From Stenotrophomonas aracearum (GTDB lineage: Bacteria > Pseudomonadota > Gammaproteobacteria > Xanthomonadales > Xanthomonadaceae): a DNA stretch of 64,000 nt. Below are positions 18,973-27,603 of this stretch, one piece after another. The position numbers and the translations under genes are program-made. The stretch covers positions 3,917,001 through 3,981,000 of the forward strand of contig NZ_CP115543.1 in the NCBI RefSeq assembly GCF_031834615.1, read 5' to 3'. The notes beneath the pieces were generated by a model. The model did no database searches, was not told where the DNA came from, and was given only the letters and a program-made list of their open reading frames with translations. Each line of letters opens with the position of its first letter. Position 1 is the first letter of the stretch.

Positions 18973-19132
18973 ACCTGCACCTGGAGTTCACGCGGACCAC
19001 CGCGCCTGCCGGGACTATAAACCGAGCCCTGTTCACACGGAGTATGCGTGTGTAAATCGCATCGTTCAGGCTTCACCCGGCCATGGCGGCAGCCCCGGCA
19101 TCGTGGCGTCCACTTCCACTACGGGGCCCGCG

Positions 19133-19627
19133 ATGACCACCCATGCCGAACTGAAAACCGTTGCCGATCTGCAGCTGCCGCGCTACGTCGGCACCTGGTA
19201 CGAACTGGCCCGGCTGCCGATCAGGCACGAGCCTGAAGACTGCACCGACGTCACCGCCCATTATTCGGTGAAGGACAATGGCAACGTCAAAGTGGTCAAC
19301 CGCTGCATCGTCAATGGGGAAGTGGAGGAAGCAGAGGGCGAGGCCCGCCGGGTAGACAACGATCCCGCACGCCTGGAAGTGAGCTTCCTGCCGGCGGGCC
19401 TGCGCTGGATCCCCTTCACCAAGGGCGACTACTGGGTAATCCACGTAGCGCCGGACTACAGCGTCGCCCTGGTCGGCAGCCCGGACCGCAAGTATCTGTG
19501 GTTGCTGGGGCGCGAGCCCACGCTGGATGCCACCACGGCCGAGCACTACCTGGAAGTGGCGCGCCTGCAGGGCTTCGACCTGACCCCGCTGATCCGCACT
19601 CCGCACACCGGCCATCCCACTGCCTGA
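19133..19627 (+). CDS. blc: bacterial lipocalin (Blc-type)
   Basis: 164 residues. Lipocalins bind small hydrophobic ligands such as lyso-phospholipids. The GxW signature is at residues 20-22 (RYVGTWYELARLP), followed by conserved Cys and strands (CTDVTAHYSV, VNRCIVNGEV, GDYWVIHVAPDYSVALVGSPDRKYLWLLGR). Unlike E. coli Blc there is no lipoprotein signal: the protein starts ten residues before the first strand, so it should be cytosolic unless exported otherwise. ATG at 19133 was chosen; the frame is open far upstream but that part is antisense to the channel gene. The FAD oxidoreductase starts 6 bases after the stop, so they form an operon. Confidence 0.88.
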   Translation: MTTHAELKTVADLQLPRYVGTWYELARLPIRHEPEDCTDVTAHYSVKDNGNVKVVNRCIVNGEVEEAEGEARRVDNDPARLEVSFLPAGLRWIPFTKGDYWVIHVAPDYSVALVGSPDRKYLWLLGREPTLDATTAEHYLEVARLQGFDLTPLIRTPHTGHPTA

Positions 19628-19633
19628 TCGCGC

Positions 19634-20848
19634 ATGGACCTCAAGAGCGGCTATCCCTTCTGGGCGGTCAGCAACGGGCTGATGCATGCCTTCCCGCCGC
19701 TGCGCGAGGACCGCAGCTGCGACGTGCTGGTGGTGGGCGGTGGCATCAGTGGCGCGTTGATCGCCAATGAACTGTGTGCGCACGGCCATGACGTGGTGCT
19801 GGTGGAGCAGCGCGACATCGGCTGGGGCAGCACCGCCGCCAGTACCGCGCTGCTGCAGTATGAAATCGATACGCATCTGATCGACCTGGCCAAGCGCTTC
19901 GGCGAAGCCGATGCGGTATTGGCCTACCGCGCCTGCGCAGAGGCGATTCCTGCGCTGCGCGCGGTGGCCGCCGGCTTCCGCAGCGTGGATTGCCACCCCA
20001 TGCAGAGCCTGTACTACGCCAGCAAGCGCCGGCACGGGCCGGTGCTGCAGGACGAGTACGACCTGCGCCGGAAGCACGGCTTCGACGTACGTTGGCTGGA
20101 CGCGGAAACGGTTCGGGCGGAGTACGGCGTGCCCGCACCGGGCGCCATCCTCAGCGCGCTGGCCGCGCGGGTCGATCCCTACCAGCTCACCTACCGCCTG
20201 CTGATGCGCCTGGCCAAGGCCGGCTGCGCGGTACACGACCGCACGGTGCTGCACCGCCTGGAACCGACGGCGCGCGGGGTCACCGCCACCACCCCGGAAG
20301 GGATGCGCATCCGCAGCCGGCACGTCGTGCTGGCCACCGGCTATGCGGGACAGCGCTGGCTGAAGCAGAAGGTGGCGCGCAACCGCAGCAGCTACGCCTT
20401 CATCACCGACCCGATCGACCCGGACCTGCTCGGCCCGCTGGCCGACACCATGGTCTGGGAGTCGGCGCGCCCGTATCTGTACATGCGCAGCACCAGCGAC
20501 CACCGGCTGCTGGTCGGCGGCGAAGACGACGCGGTGGACATTCCCGCCCGGCGCGACCGCCGCATCGCGGGCAAGACCGGCACCCTGCTCAAGCAGGTGG
20601 GAAAACTGTTCCCGCACCTGCCGCTGCAACCCGCCTTCTCATGGGCGGGCACCTTCGCCGAGACCGAAGACGGGCTGCCGTTCTTCGGCCCGCACCCGCA
20701 GTGGGGACCGCGGATCCTGTTCGCCATGGCTTACGGCGGCAACGGCATCACCTATTCGATGATCGGTGCCGAACTGCTGCGGGCCCGGATCGAGCGCCGC
20801 CGCCACCCGCTGGCCGGCCTGTTCGGGTTCGAGCGCCTGGATCGCTGA
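19634..20848 (+). CDS. FAD-dependent oxidoreductase (DAO/GlpO superfamily)
   Basis: 404 residues. N-terminal dinucleotide-binding motif VLVVGGGISG (GxGxxG at 35-40) with the trailing Glu of the second strand (VVLVEQRDIGWGS), typical of D-amino-acid-oxidase-fold flavoproteins. RHVVLATGY and the C-terminal FAMAYGGNGITYSMIGAELL are the other FAD-contact blocks. Related to DadA/PuuB-type amine oxidases; the substrate is not determined by sequence. No signal peptide. Located 6 bases after the lipocalin gene; a lipid-linked role for the pair is only a guess. Confidence 0.82.
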   Translation: MDLKSGYPFWAVSNGLMHAFPPLREDRSCDVLVVGGGISGALIANELCAHGHDVVLVEQRDIGWGSTAASTALLQYEIDTHLIDLAKRFGEADAVLAYRACAEAIPALRAVAAGFRSVDCHPMQSLYYASKRRHGPVLQDEYDLRRKHGFDVRWLDAETVRAEYGVPAPGAILSALAARVDPYQLTYRLLMRLAKAGCAVHDRTVLHRLEPTARGVTATTPEGMRIRSRHVVLATGYAGQRWLKQKVARNRSSYAFITDPIDPDLLGPLADTMVWESARPYLYMRSTSDHRLLVGGEDDAVDIPARRDRRIAGKTGTLLKQVGKLFPHLPLQPAFSWAGTFAETEDGLPFFGPHPQWGPRILFAMAYGGNGITYSMIGAELLRARIERRRHPLAGLFGFERLDR

Positions 20849-20935
20849 CCCAAACGGCGCCACTACAGGCATCATTCAAGCAACGGCTGCTAGCGTCAGC
20901 GCTGTCGGCCGCCTTGCCTTGCCCCGGAGCCCACC

Positions 20936-21436
20936 ATGATCCGCCCGCTTTCCCTGCTGCTGTTGCTGATGGCCCCCGGCGTCGTGCTGGCACAGTCCGC
21001 GGCCGGTGCCACCGGCCCGCAGTCGGCCACCGACCTGGACCTGTCGCTGCCGCAGCAGCCACTGCAGTACCTGAACGACCCCAGCCTGCGCGGCGACCCG
21101 CCGGGCACCTTCTATGGCGACAAGAGCGGTCGCCGTGCGGTCCAGCGCGATGCCGCCGGCAACCGCATCGCCGACGTGGTCGACGACAAGCTGCGGGTCA
21201 ACGGCAGCATCACCACCGGCATCGGCTATGCCAAGAACTTCGGCAACACGCACTACAACGCGGCCGAGTTGAACCTCAACAAGAACTACACCAACGACGA
21301 AGGCAAGACCCGCAACATGAACCTCAACATCCAGATCAGCGAGGGCAAGGGCCCTGGCTTCTATGGACCGTATGGGGCGGGTTACGGCGGCTACGGCCCC
21401 GGTTTCTGGGGCGGTCCGCCGCCGGTTGGCTGGTAA
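20936..21436 (+). CDS. small exported protein of unknown function
   Basis: 166 residues. Sec signal peptide at 1-19 (LSLLLLLMAPGVVLAQ). The mature part has a charged, Asn/Thr-rich middle (VNGSITTGIGYAKNFG, NLNKNYTNDEGKTRNMNL) that looks like alternating beta strands, and ends in a Gly/Tyr/Pro-rich tail (GPYGAGYGGYGPGFWGG). Not assigned to a family. The stop lies 6 bases from the stop of the convergent PepSY gene. A surface or outer-membrane-associated role is plausible from composition only. Confidence 0.7.
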   Translation: MIRPLSLLLLLMAPGVVLAQSAAGATGPQSATDLDLSLPQQPLQYLNDPSLRGDPPGTFYGDKSGRRAVQRDAAGNRIADVVDDKLRVNGSITTGIGYAKNFGNTHYNAAELNLNKNYTNDEGKTRNMNLNIQISEGKGPGFYGPYGAGYGGYGPGFWGGPPPVGW

Positions 21437-21442
21437 GCCGGC

Positions 21443-21877
21443 TCAATCCCACCAGTTGTCGCGCTGGGTGGAAATGATCCGCCCGTCATGCCCGCTCATG
21501 CGCACGTCCACGCGCTGGTTGCGGGCATTGCGCGCTTCCAGGGTCCAGGTGGCGCCGTCGCGTTCCACCGACTCGATCTTCGTCAATCCGGCCTTGCCTG
21601 CCAGGCTCAGGATCTGCCCGGCCTCCAGCATCGGACGGCCGCTGAGCGGATCGAAGATCTCGCCGTTGGCCGGGTCGACGATCACTTCGGCCAGGCGGCC
21701 GTCGGCGCGGATGACATCGGCCTCCCACACGCCATCGTCGCGCTCGAGCTCCATGACCTGGGTGTAGCCGGCGGCGCTCAGCTTGGCCTGCACCTCGGCG
21801 GCGTTCAGGGAGGCGGCAAATGCCGGGGCGGTGGTGAAGGTGGCCGCCAGCGCGGCGGCAAGGATCAGCTTGTTCAT
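21443..21877 (-). CDS. periplasmic PepSY-domain protein
   Basis: 144 residues with a Sec signal peptide (LILAAALAATFTTAPAFAAS). Two PepSY-like units follow, each of the helix-then-three-strand type: first with GYTQVMELERDDGVWEADV, second with GLTKIESVERDGATWTLEA. PepSY domains are thought to inhibit or modulate periplasmic proteases. ATG at 21877 was chosen because AGGAAC lies 8 bases upstream; the frame continues upstream without conserved sequence. Divergent from the PepSY-phoPQ-like operon at 21992, with 114 bases between the starts, so both may share the same regulator. Confidence 0.82.
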   Translation of the reverse strand: MNKLILAAALAATFTTAPAFAASLNAAEVQAKLSAAGYTQVMELERDDGVWEADVIRADGRLAEVIVDPANGEIFDPLSGRPMLEAGQILSLAGKAGLTKIESVERDGATWTLEARNARNQRVDVRMSGHDGRIISTQRDNWWD

Positions 21878-21991
21878 GGGGGTGTTCCTGAAGGTGACCG
21901 GATCATCCCGGCGCCGCCAGTCTGGCAAGCGCCCTTAAGCGGAGCATGAGGCCCGCTGTTAGGACCCGTTTAAAGGCCCCGCGTATACCGT

Positions 21992-22297
21992 ATGGCCATG
22001 AATACCCTCTCGCTGCTGCTGCCCCTGTTGTTGAGCGCCTCGGCCCAGGACCCCATGCGGGTGCTGGACGGCGGCGCACGCCAGCAGGACGCCGTGCGCC
22101 AGGCGGTCAAACAGGGCCGCTATGTCCCGCTGGAAACCGTGGTGCGCGACGCCCTGCGCCGCTACCCCGGGCAGCTGCTGGAAGTGGAGCTGGACGACGG
22201 CGAGTATGAGATCGAGATCCTCGGCCCCAACGGCGTGGTAATGGAGCTGGACTATGATGCGACCAGCGGCCGCCTGCTCAAGATGGAAGAGGACTGA
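21992..22297 (+). CDS. small periplasmic PepSY protein, first gene of a two-component operon
   Basis: 101 residues: short signal peptide (NTLSLLLPLLLSASAQD) and one PepSY unit (RRYPGQLLEVELDDGEYEIEILGPNG, about 60-85, with the ATSGRLLKMEED end). Its stop codon overlaps the ATG of the response regulator, so sensing and response genes are co-translated. A periplasmic accessory that tunes the sensor kinase is plausible but inferred. Upstream, GTTA (21958) and GTTTA (21968) are spaced 10 bases apart, reminiscent of but not matching the PhoP box repeat. Confidence 0.8.
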   Translation: MAMNTLSLLLPLLLSASAQDPMRVLDGGARQQDAVRQAVKQGRYVPLETVVRDALRRYPGQLLEVELDDGEYEIEILGPNGVVMELDYDATSGRLLKMEED

Positions 22298-22959
22298 TGC
22301 GACTCCTGCTTGCCGAGGACGATGCCCTGCTCGCCAGCCAGCTGCAGCTGCTGCTGGAAGACGCCGGGTACGTGGTGGTGCACAGCGGTGAGGGCGTGGA
22401 TGCCGAGTACCAGGGCCAGGTGGAAGACATCGCCGCGGCGGTGGTCGACCTTGGCCTGCCGGGGCTGGATGGCCTGAGCGTGATCGAGCGCTGGCGCCAG
22501 GCCGGGCGCGATTTCCCGGTGCTGGTGCTGACCGCGCGGACGCGCTGGCACGACAAACTGGCCGGCTTCGACGCCGGTGCCGACGACTTCCTGACCAAGC
22601 CGTTCCAGCCCGAGGAGCTGCTGCTGCGGCTGCGCGCGCTGATCCGGCGCAGTGCCGGCCATGCCAGCCCGCGCCTGCAGTGCGGCCCGCTGCGGCTGGA
22701 CGTCAACGCCGGCCGCTTCGAACTGGACGGCGTGCTGCTGCCCCTGAGCCCGCAGGAACACCGCATCCTGAGTTACTTCATGCACCACCCGGACGTGGTG
22801 ATCAGCCGTTCGCGGCTGGGCGAGCATGTCTACGAGTCCGGCTTCGATCCCGACTCCAACACCCTGGACGTGCTGATCGGCCGCATCCGCCGCAAACTCG
22901 GCAGCACGCTCATCCACACCCATCGCGGCCAGGGCTTCCGCCTGTCGGCGCACCCATGA
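22297..22959 (+). CDS. phoP: OmpR/PhoP-type response regulator
   Basis: 220 residues. Receiver domain with acidic pocket (AEDD, 7-9), phospho-acceptor Asp51 (VVDLGLPGLDG), LTART and the conserved Lys in LTKPFQ; C-terminal winged-helix DNA-binding domain (LSPQEHRILSYFM ... NTLDVLIGRIRRKLG ... IHTHRGQGFRL). Belongs to the PhoP/QseB branch of the OmpR family. Start overlaps the PepSY stop, and its own TGA overlaps the kinase ATG. The kinase encoded next is its probable partner. The symbol phoP follows common Xanthomonad usage; other family members in the genome could also claim it. Confidence 0.85.
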   Translation: MRLLLAEDDALLASQLQLLLEDAGYVVVHSGEGVDAEYQGQVEDIAAAVVDLGLPGLDGLSVIERWRQAGRDFPVLVLTARTRWHDKLAGFDAGADDFLTKPFQPEELLLRLRALIRRSAGHASPRLQCGPLRLDVNAGRFELDGVLLPLSPQEHRILSYFMHHPDVVISRSRLGEHVYESGFDPDSNTLDVLIGRIRRKLGSTLIHTHRGQGFRLSAHP

Positions 22960-24281
22960 ACACCCGTTCGTTGCGCAGCCGCCTGCTGCTGGCCGGTGGA
23001 TGGGGCATGGTGCTGGTCTCGGCACTGGCCACCTGGTGGCTGGGCGCGATGTACGAGCGCTCCGCGCAGGCCACCCTGGACCAGCAGCTCAACGCGGACC
23101 TGCTCGCGGTGCTGGCCCTGCTGGAGGTGGACGCGCAGGGGGCCGTGCAGGTGCGCGACGAGCTGCGCGGCGAGCGTTACCGGCGGGTGTTTTCCGGTGC
23201 GTACTGGCAGTTGCTGGATGCGCAGGGGCAGCCACTGGGACAGTCGCGCTCGCTGTGGGACGAAACGCTGCCTGCGCCGGCCACGCTGCGTACCGGCCCG
23301 GCCCGGTCCTTCGATACCACCGGCCCGCTGCAGCAGCCGCTGCGTGCGATGGCGCAGCAGGTCACCCTGCCCCGTGCGGCCCTGCCGCTGCGGGTGATCG
23401 TGGCCACCGACCGCAGCCAGCTGGATGCCCAGGTCACGGCCTTCCGGCAACGTACCGCGCTGGCGCTGATGGTGCTGATCGCGTTGTGGTTTGCGGTGCT
23501 GGTCGCCCAGGTGCATTACGGGCTGCGTCCACTGAAGCAGCTCGGGCGCATTGCCGAGCAGGTGCGCAACGGCGAGGACGTGCGTTTTCCGCAGCAGGGC
23601 CTGGTCCGCGAAGTCGCGCCGCTGGCCGCCGAGCTCAACGCATTGCTCGACCACCACGGCCGCATGGTGCTGCGCGCACGGCGCAGTGCCGAAGACCTGG
23701 CACATGCCCTGAAGACGCCGCTGACGGTGCTCTCCACCGAAGCCGCAGGTGCCGGCACCGACTGGCGGCAGACGCTGCGCAGCGAAACCGCACGCATGCA
23801 GGCCAGTATCGACCGCTACCTGGCACTGGGCGTGGCCGCCGACCATCAGCAGCGCACGCCGGTGGCGCCGGTGGTCAGCGCGCTGTGCGGGTTGATGCAA
23901 CGCGTGCACGACGAGCGTGGCGTGGTGTTCACCTGCGCCGCCGACGCACCGGGCGTGTTCGCAGGTGCGCGCGAGGACCTGGAAGAAATGCTGGGCAACC
24001 TGCTGGACAACGCCGGCAAGTGGGCGGCGCAGCGGGTGGAGGTGGGCGTTGCGCTGGCCGACAAGCGGCTGCGGATCACCGTCAGCGACGACGGCGACGG
24101 CCTGCCCGAAGAAGACCTGTCGCGGGTACTCGGTCGTGGCGTGCGGCTGGACCAGCGCGCGCCGGGCAGCGGGCTGGGCTTGGCGATCGTGGCCGATATC
24201 GCCGAGAGTTACGGCGGCGGGTTGGTGTTGCGGAATGGGACGCGCGGGTTGGTGGCGGAGCTGGTGTTACCCGCGGGCTGA
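22956..24281 (+). CDS. phoQ: sensor histidine kinase (PhoQ-like)
   Basis: 441 residues, inner membrane. Two membrane segments (about 10-30 and 165-185) flank a periplasmic domain of about 130 residues. Then HAMP-like linker, H-box with His250 (AEDLAHALKTPL), N-box (EEMLGNLLDNAGKW), G1 (SDDGDGLP) and G2 (GSGLGLAI), so all catalytic blocks are intact. The periplasmic part is not rich in acidic residues as in enteric PhoQ, so magnesium sensing should not be assumed. The 3' end overlaps that of the minus-strand DUF6122 gene by 15 bases. Confidence 0.85.
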   Translation: MNTRSLRSRLLLAGGWGMVLVSALATWWLGAMYERSAQATLDQQLNADLLAVLALLEVDAQGAVQVRDELRGERYRRVFSGAYWQLLDAQGQPLGQSRSLWDETLPAPATLRTGPARSFDTTGPLQQPLRAMAQQVTLPRAALPLRVIVATDRSQLDAQVTAFRQRTALALMVLIALWFAVLVAQVHYGLRPLKQLGRIAEQVRNGEDVRFPQQGLVREVAPLAAELNALLDHHGRMVLRARRSAEDLAHALKTPLTVLSTEAAGAGTDWRQTLRSETARMQASIDRYLALGVAADHQQRTPVAPVVSALCGLMQRVHDERGVVFTCAADAPGVFAGAREDLEEMLGNLLDNAGKWAAQRVEVGVALADKRLRITVSDDGDGLPEEDLSRVLGRGVRLDQRAPGSGLGLAIVADIAESYGGGLVLRNGTRGLVAELVLPAG

Positions 24282-24599
24282 TCCCGCGTGCATGAGCCAG
24301 CAATCCATCGCATCCAGCACGATGTGGATCATCAACCCGATCCCGAACAACCGCGTCTTCTTCGGAACGCACAACCCTGCATACACCGCGATCGCCGGCG
24401 CCGTATGCAGCGGATGGAAACCGATGCTGCAGCGGTTCGGCGCATAGATCGGATCGGCCAGCAGGTGATCCAGGTCGATGATCCAACCGAGCAGCATCAG
24501 CGCCCACGCCGACAGGAAGCGCTTGCGCCAGAACATCCACGCCAGCAACGCCGGTATGGCGGCGTGCAGGAACAGGTGGACGATGGCGCGACTGCTCAG
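24267..24599 (-). CDS. small membrane protein, DUF6122-type, probable CTG start
   Basis: 110 residues if it starts at the CTG at 24599-24597. Three or four hydrophobic segments; conserved-looking signature DLDHLLADPIYAPNRCSIGFHP with many His/Asp residues in or near membrane helices, suggesting a metal-binding membrane protein (DUF6122). An internal ATG at 24548 gives 93 residues but cuts the first helix (RAIVHLFLHAAIPALLAW), which reads as genuine protein. No ATG, GTG or TTG exists between the upstream in-frame stop and this helix, except an internal TTG; the CTG overlaps the speA stop (CTGA), a coupling arrangement usual for ATGA/GTGA. Function unknown. Confidence 0.65.
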   Translation of the reverse strand: MSSRAIVHLFLHAAIPALLAWMFWRKRFLSAWALMLLGWIIDLDHLLADPIYAPNRCSIGFHPLHTAPAIAVYAGLCVPKKTRLFGIGLMIHIVLDAMDCWLMHAGSARG

Positions 24600-26485
24600 A
24601 CCAGCGGCTCGTCAGACAGGTACGTGTAACCGGTCAACCCGGCTTCCAGTGCCTCGGACAGCTCCTGCGCGCGCTCCGGCGACAGGTTCGCCGCGGCCAC
24701 GCGCTCGGCGTAGCTGGCACGCAGATCGGCCAGGCTGTAGCCCACGTAGTCCAGCATCACGTCGGTGGTGTCGCCGCGGCGTTGCTGGGTGATGGCGTAG
24801 CCATCGGCATCGGCCAGCACTTCCACCGCGTCGGTGTCGCCGAACAGGTTGTGGATGTCGCCCAGGATTTCCTGGTACGCCCCGACCATGAAGAACGCGA
24901 TGCGATAGCTTTCACCCGGGCGCACCGGATGCAGCGGCAGCGAGGTATCCAGGCTCTCGTTCTCGACATAGGTCTTCACCATGCCGTCCGAATCGCAGGT
25001 CATGTCGGCGATGATGCCGCGACGCTGCGGCACTTCGTCCAGGCGCTCGATCGGCACGATCGGGAACACCTGGTCGATCGCCCACGCATCCGGGATCGAC
25101 TCGAACACGCTGAAGTTGACGAAGTACTTGTCCACCAGGCGTTCGTTCAACTCGTCCAGCGCCGGGCGGTGGCTCTTTTCGTCATAGCTCAGGCGCGCCC
25201 GCACCGCATGGGCGATGGCGTAGAACAGGTCGTCGATGCGCGCACGCTGCGGCAGGTCGATCTGGCCCAGCGCGTAGCTGGCCAGGCCTTCGGCATGGAA
25301 GTGCTGCGCTTCCTGGAACAGCTCCACCGCCGGGCGCTGGTCCAGCTCGCCATGGATCTCGCGCAGGTGGCGGATCGCCGCCGGCTCGTCGTCGTGCTGG
25401 TCCGGCACGCGGCCTTCCTGCGCTTCTTCGACCTCGGAGACGTTGGCGATCAGCACCGCGTGGTGCGCGGTCATCGCGCGGCCGCACTCGGTGACGATGC
25501 GCGGCGGGGTCAGGCCGTGCTCTTCACAGGCATTGGCCAGCGGCTGCACGATGTTGCCGGCGTACGAATCCAGCCCGTAGTTGATCGAGCAGAAGCTGCG
25601 CGAACGGGTGCCTTCGTAGTCCACGCCCAGCCCGCCACCCACGTCGACGTGGGTGATCTTCGCGCCCAGGCGCGACAGCTCCACGAAGTAACGGGTGGCT
25701 TCGCGCATGCCGTTGGCGATGTCGCGCACGTTGGAGATCTGCGAGCCCATGTGGAAATGCAGCAGGCTCAGGCAGTCGGCGTACTCGGTGTCGCGCAGCG
25801 ACTTCCACAGGTCAAGCAGCTGGCGCGGGGAGAGGCCGAACTTGGCCTTGTCGCCGCCGCTGTTCTGCCACTTGCCCGCGCCCAGCGAGGCCAGGCGCAT
25901 GCGCACGCCCAGGCCCGGCTTCACGTCCAGCGCCTTCGCTTCCTCCAGCACCAGCTTCAGCTCGGACGGCTTCTCGATCACGATGAAGGTCTGCAGGCCC
26001 AGCTTGCGGCCGATCAGGGCCAGCCGGATGTACTCGCGGTCCTTGTAGCCGTTGCAGACGATCAGCCCGCCCGGGCGCGACAGCGCCAGCACGGCCATCA
26101 GTTCCGGCTTGCTGCCCGCTTCCAGGCCGAAGCCCTCGCCATGGTGGCTGGCCAGGGTGCCGGCCACGCCCCGGTGCTGGTTGACCTTGATCGGGTACAC
26201 GGCGGTATAGCCGCCCGGGTAGTCCCAGTCGGCCTGGGCCCGGCCGAACGCGGCCTGCAGCTTGCCCAGACGCTGCCCCAGGATGTCCGGAAAACGCACC
26301 AGCAGCGGCAGCTTGGCCCCGCCCGCGCGCGCGGCGTCCACGATGTTGGGCAACGACACCACCGGGCCGTCCTGGCCAGTCGGTCTCACCACCATGTGTC
26401 CAGCCTGATCCACGTCGAAGTAGCCATCCGCCCAATGCGGAATCGAGTAGGTCTTGCGGGCTTGGTCGAGGGACCAATCGGTCAT
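24596..26485 (-). CDS. speA: biosynthetic arginine decarboxylase
   Basis: 629 residues. PLP enzyme converting arginine to agmatine and CO2, first step of the agmatine route to putrescine. The PLP lysine is Lys100 in AVYPIKVNQ; the glycine loop is VDVGGGLGVDYEGTRS; the substrate-binding C-terminal part carries ADMTCDSDG. Length and order match SpeA (E. coli 658). The ATG at 26485 fits the conserved N-terminus WSLDQARKTYSIPHW. Divergent from speE (152 bases between starts), so the two polyamine genes probably share a regulatory region. The DUF6122 gene follows with stop-start overlap. Confidence 0.93.
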   Translation of the reverse strand: MTDWSLDQARKTYSIPHWADGYFDVDQAGHMVVRPTGQDGPVVSLPNIVDAARAGGAKLPLLVRFPDILGQRLGKLQAAFGRAQADWDYPGGYTAVYPIKVNQHRGVAGTLASHHGEGFGLEAGSKPELMAVLALSRPGGLIVCNGYKDREYIRLALIGRKLGLQTFIVIEKPSELKLVLEEAKALDVKPGLGVRMRLASLGAGKWQNSGGDKAKFGLSPRQLLDLWKSLRDTEYADCLSLLHFHMGSQISNVRDIANGMREATRYFVELSRLGAKITHVDVGGGLGVDYEGTRSRSFCSINYGLDSYAGNIVQPLANACEEHGLTPPRIVTECGRAMTAHHAVLIANVSEVEEAQEGRVPDQHDDEPAAIRHLREIHGELDQRPAVELFQEAQHFHAEGLASYALGQIDLPQRARIDDLFYAIAHAVRARLSYDEKSHRPALDELNERLVDKYFVNFSVFESIPDAWAIDQVFPIVPIERLDEVPQRRGIIADMTCDSDGMVKTYVENESLDTSLPLHPVRPGESYRIAFFMVGAYQEILGDIHNLFGDTDAVEVLADADGYAITQQRRGDTTDVMLDYVGYSLADLRASYAERVAAANLSPERAQELSEALEAGLTGYTYLSDEPLV

Positions 26486-26637
26486 TTCAGTGGGCCTGGT
26501 TGGTAAAAAAGGGGGTGCATGATAACGCCTAACAGGCGACAGCTCCGTTATCATGCGCGCCCGCGCCCGACCCCGGGGATTGAACCTGAACAGGCGCGGA
26601 CCCCGGCTCCACCTTCTCCGAACAGGACTGTTACACC

Positions 26638-27492
26638 ATGACTGACAACACCAACTGGTACATCGAGCATTTCGAGCGCACCGGCTCGGCCATCGGCTAT
26701 CGCCTGAAGGGCAAGCTGGACGAGGTCCAGTCCCCGTTCCAGAAGATCGAGATCTTCGCGACCACCGACTGGGGCAACCTGATGACCATCGATGGCGCCA
26801 TCATGCTGACCAGCAAGGACAACTTCTTCTACCACGAGATGATCAGCCACCCGGTGCTGTTCACCCACGCCGCGCCCAAGCGCGTGGTGATCATCGGCGG
26901 CGGCGACTGCGGCACCCTGCGCGAAGTGCTCAAGCACAAGGGCGTGGAGAGCGTGACCCAGTGCGACATCGACGAGCAGGTCACCCGCATGGCCGAGAAG
27001 CACTTCCCGGAGCTGTGCGATTCCAACAACGACCCGCGCGCCGAGCTGATGTTCGACGACGGCGTGGCCTACATGGCCAACTGCCCGGCCGGCAGCGTGG
27101 ACGTGGTGATCGTGGACTCGACCGACCCGGTCGGCCCGGGTGAGGGCCTGTTCAACAAGGCCTTCTACGAGAGCTGCTTCAAGGCGCTGAAGGAAGACGG
27201 CATCCTGGTGCAGCAGTCCGAGTCGCCGCTGATGCAGCTGGACCTGATCAACGAAATGCGCACGGAAATGGGCAAGGCCGGCTTCCAGTCGTTCAAGACC
27301 CTGCCGTTCCCGCAGCCGTGCTACCCCACCGGCTGGTGGAGCGTGACCCTGGCGCGCAAGGGCCAGAGCAGCTTCGACTTCCGCCAGGCGGATTCTGCCT
27401 CGAAGGGCTTCGAGACGCTGTACTACACCGCTGCGCTGCATACCGGCGTGCTCGTCACCCCGCCGTTCGTGCAGGCTGCGCTGAAGAGCTGA
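26638..27492 (+). CDS. speE: spermidine synthase
   Basis: 284 residues. Transfers aminopropyl from decarboxylated S-adenosylmethionine to putrescine. The nucleotide-binding glycine motif is VVIIGGGDCGTLREVLKHK (residues 83-101) and the catalytic Asp is in VIVDSTDPVGPG (about 157-168), with the Pro-rich C-terminal substrate pocket (QPCYPTGWWS). Length matches E. coli SpeE (288). No speD (SAM decarboxylase) is seen in this window. A bidirectional terminator at 27530-27564 follows. Confidence 0.93.
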   Translation: MTDNTNWYIEHFERTGSAIGYRLKGKLDEVQSPFQKIEIFATTDWGNLMTIDGAIMLTSKDNFFYHEMISHPVLFTHAAPKRVVIIGGGDCGTLREVLKHKGVESVTQCDIDEQVTRMAEKHFPELCDSNNDPRAELMFDDGVAYMANCPAGSVDVVIVDSTDPVGPGEGLFNKAFYESCFKALKEDGILVQQSESPLMQLDLINEMRTEMGKAGFQSFKTLPFPQPCYPTGWWSVTLARKGQSSFDFRQADSASKGFETLYYTAALHTGVLVTPPFVQAALKS

Positions 27493-27501
27493 GGTTACGG
27501 A

Positions 27502-27526
27502 GGAGCCGGCCGGCGGCCGGCACTAC
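27502..27526 (-). repeat. SMAG-type palindrome, minus orientation
   Basis: Reads on the minus strand as GTAGTGCCGG... with a GC-rich arm pair of CCGGC type, ending in GGAGCC-like sequence on the plus strand. Same head (GTAG) and class as 27572-27595, opposite orientation, so the pair brackets the terminator. Confidence 0.65.
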
Positions 27527-27529
27527 AAG

Positions 27530-27564
27530 AAAAAACCCGCGCCGGTGACGGCGCGGGTTTTTTT
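27530..27564. terminator. bidirectional rho-independent terminator
   Basis: Perfect 9-bp stem CCCGCGCCG (27536-27544) with CGGCGCGGG (27549-27557), loop GTGA, T7 tract at 27558-27564 and A-rich tract at 27530-27535. It can stop speE from the left and the LpxO-like gene from the right. Confidence 0.88.
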
Positions 27565-27571
27565 GGCTCCG

Positions 27572-27595
27572 GTAGTGCCGGCCGGCGCCGGCTCC
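27572..27595 (+). repeat. SMAG-type palindrome, plus orientation
   Basis: GTAG head at 27572-27575 followed by a CCGGC-rich hairpin ending in GGCTCC. Mirror partner of the copy at 27502-27526 across the terminator. Confidence 0.65.
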
Positions 27596-27603
27596 AAGCG
27601 GTC

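Noticed and set aside
16561..19020. 819-codon plus-strand frame opposite the MscS-type gene
   Set aside because: Antisense shadow of a conserved channel; its translation is low-complexity His/Gln/Arg.
18362..19132. N-terminal extension of the lipocalin frame
   Set aside because: The open part before 19133 is antisense to the channel gene; the lipocalin fold starts after 19133.
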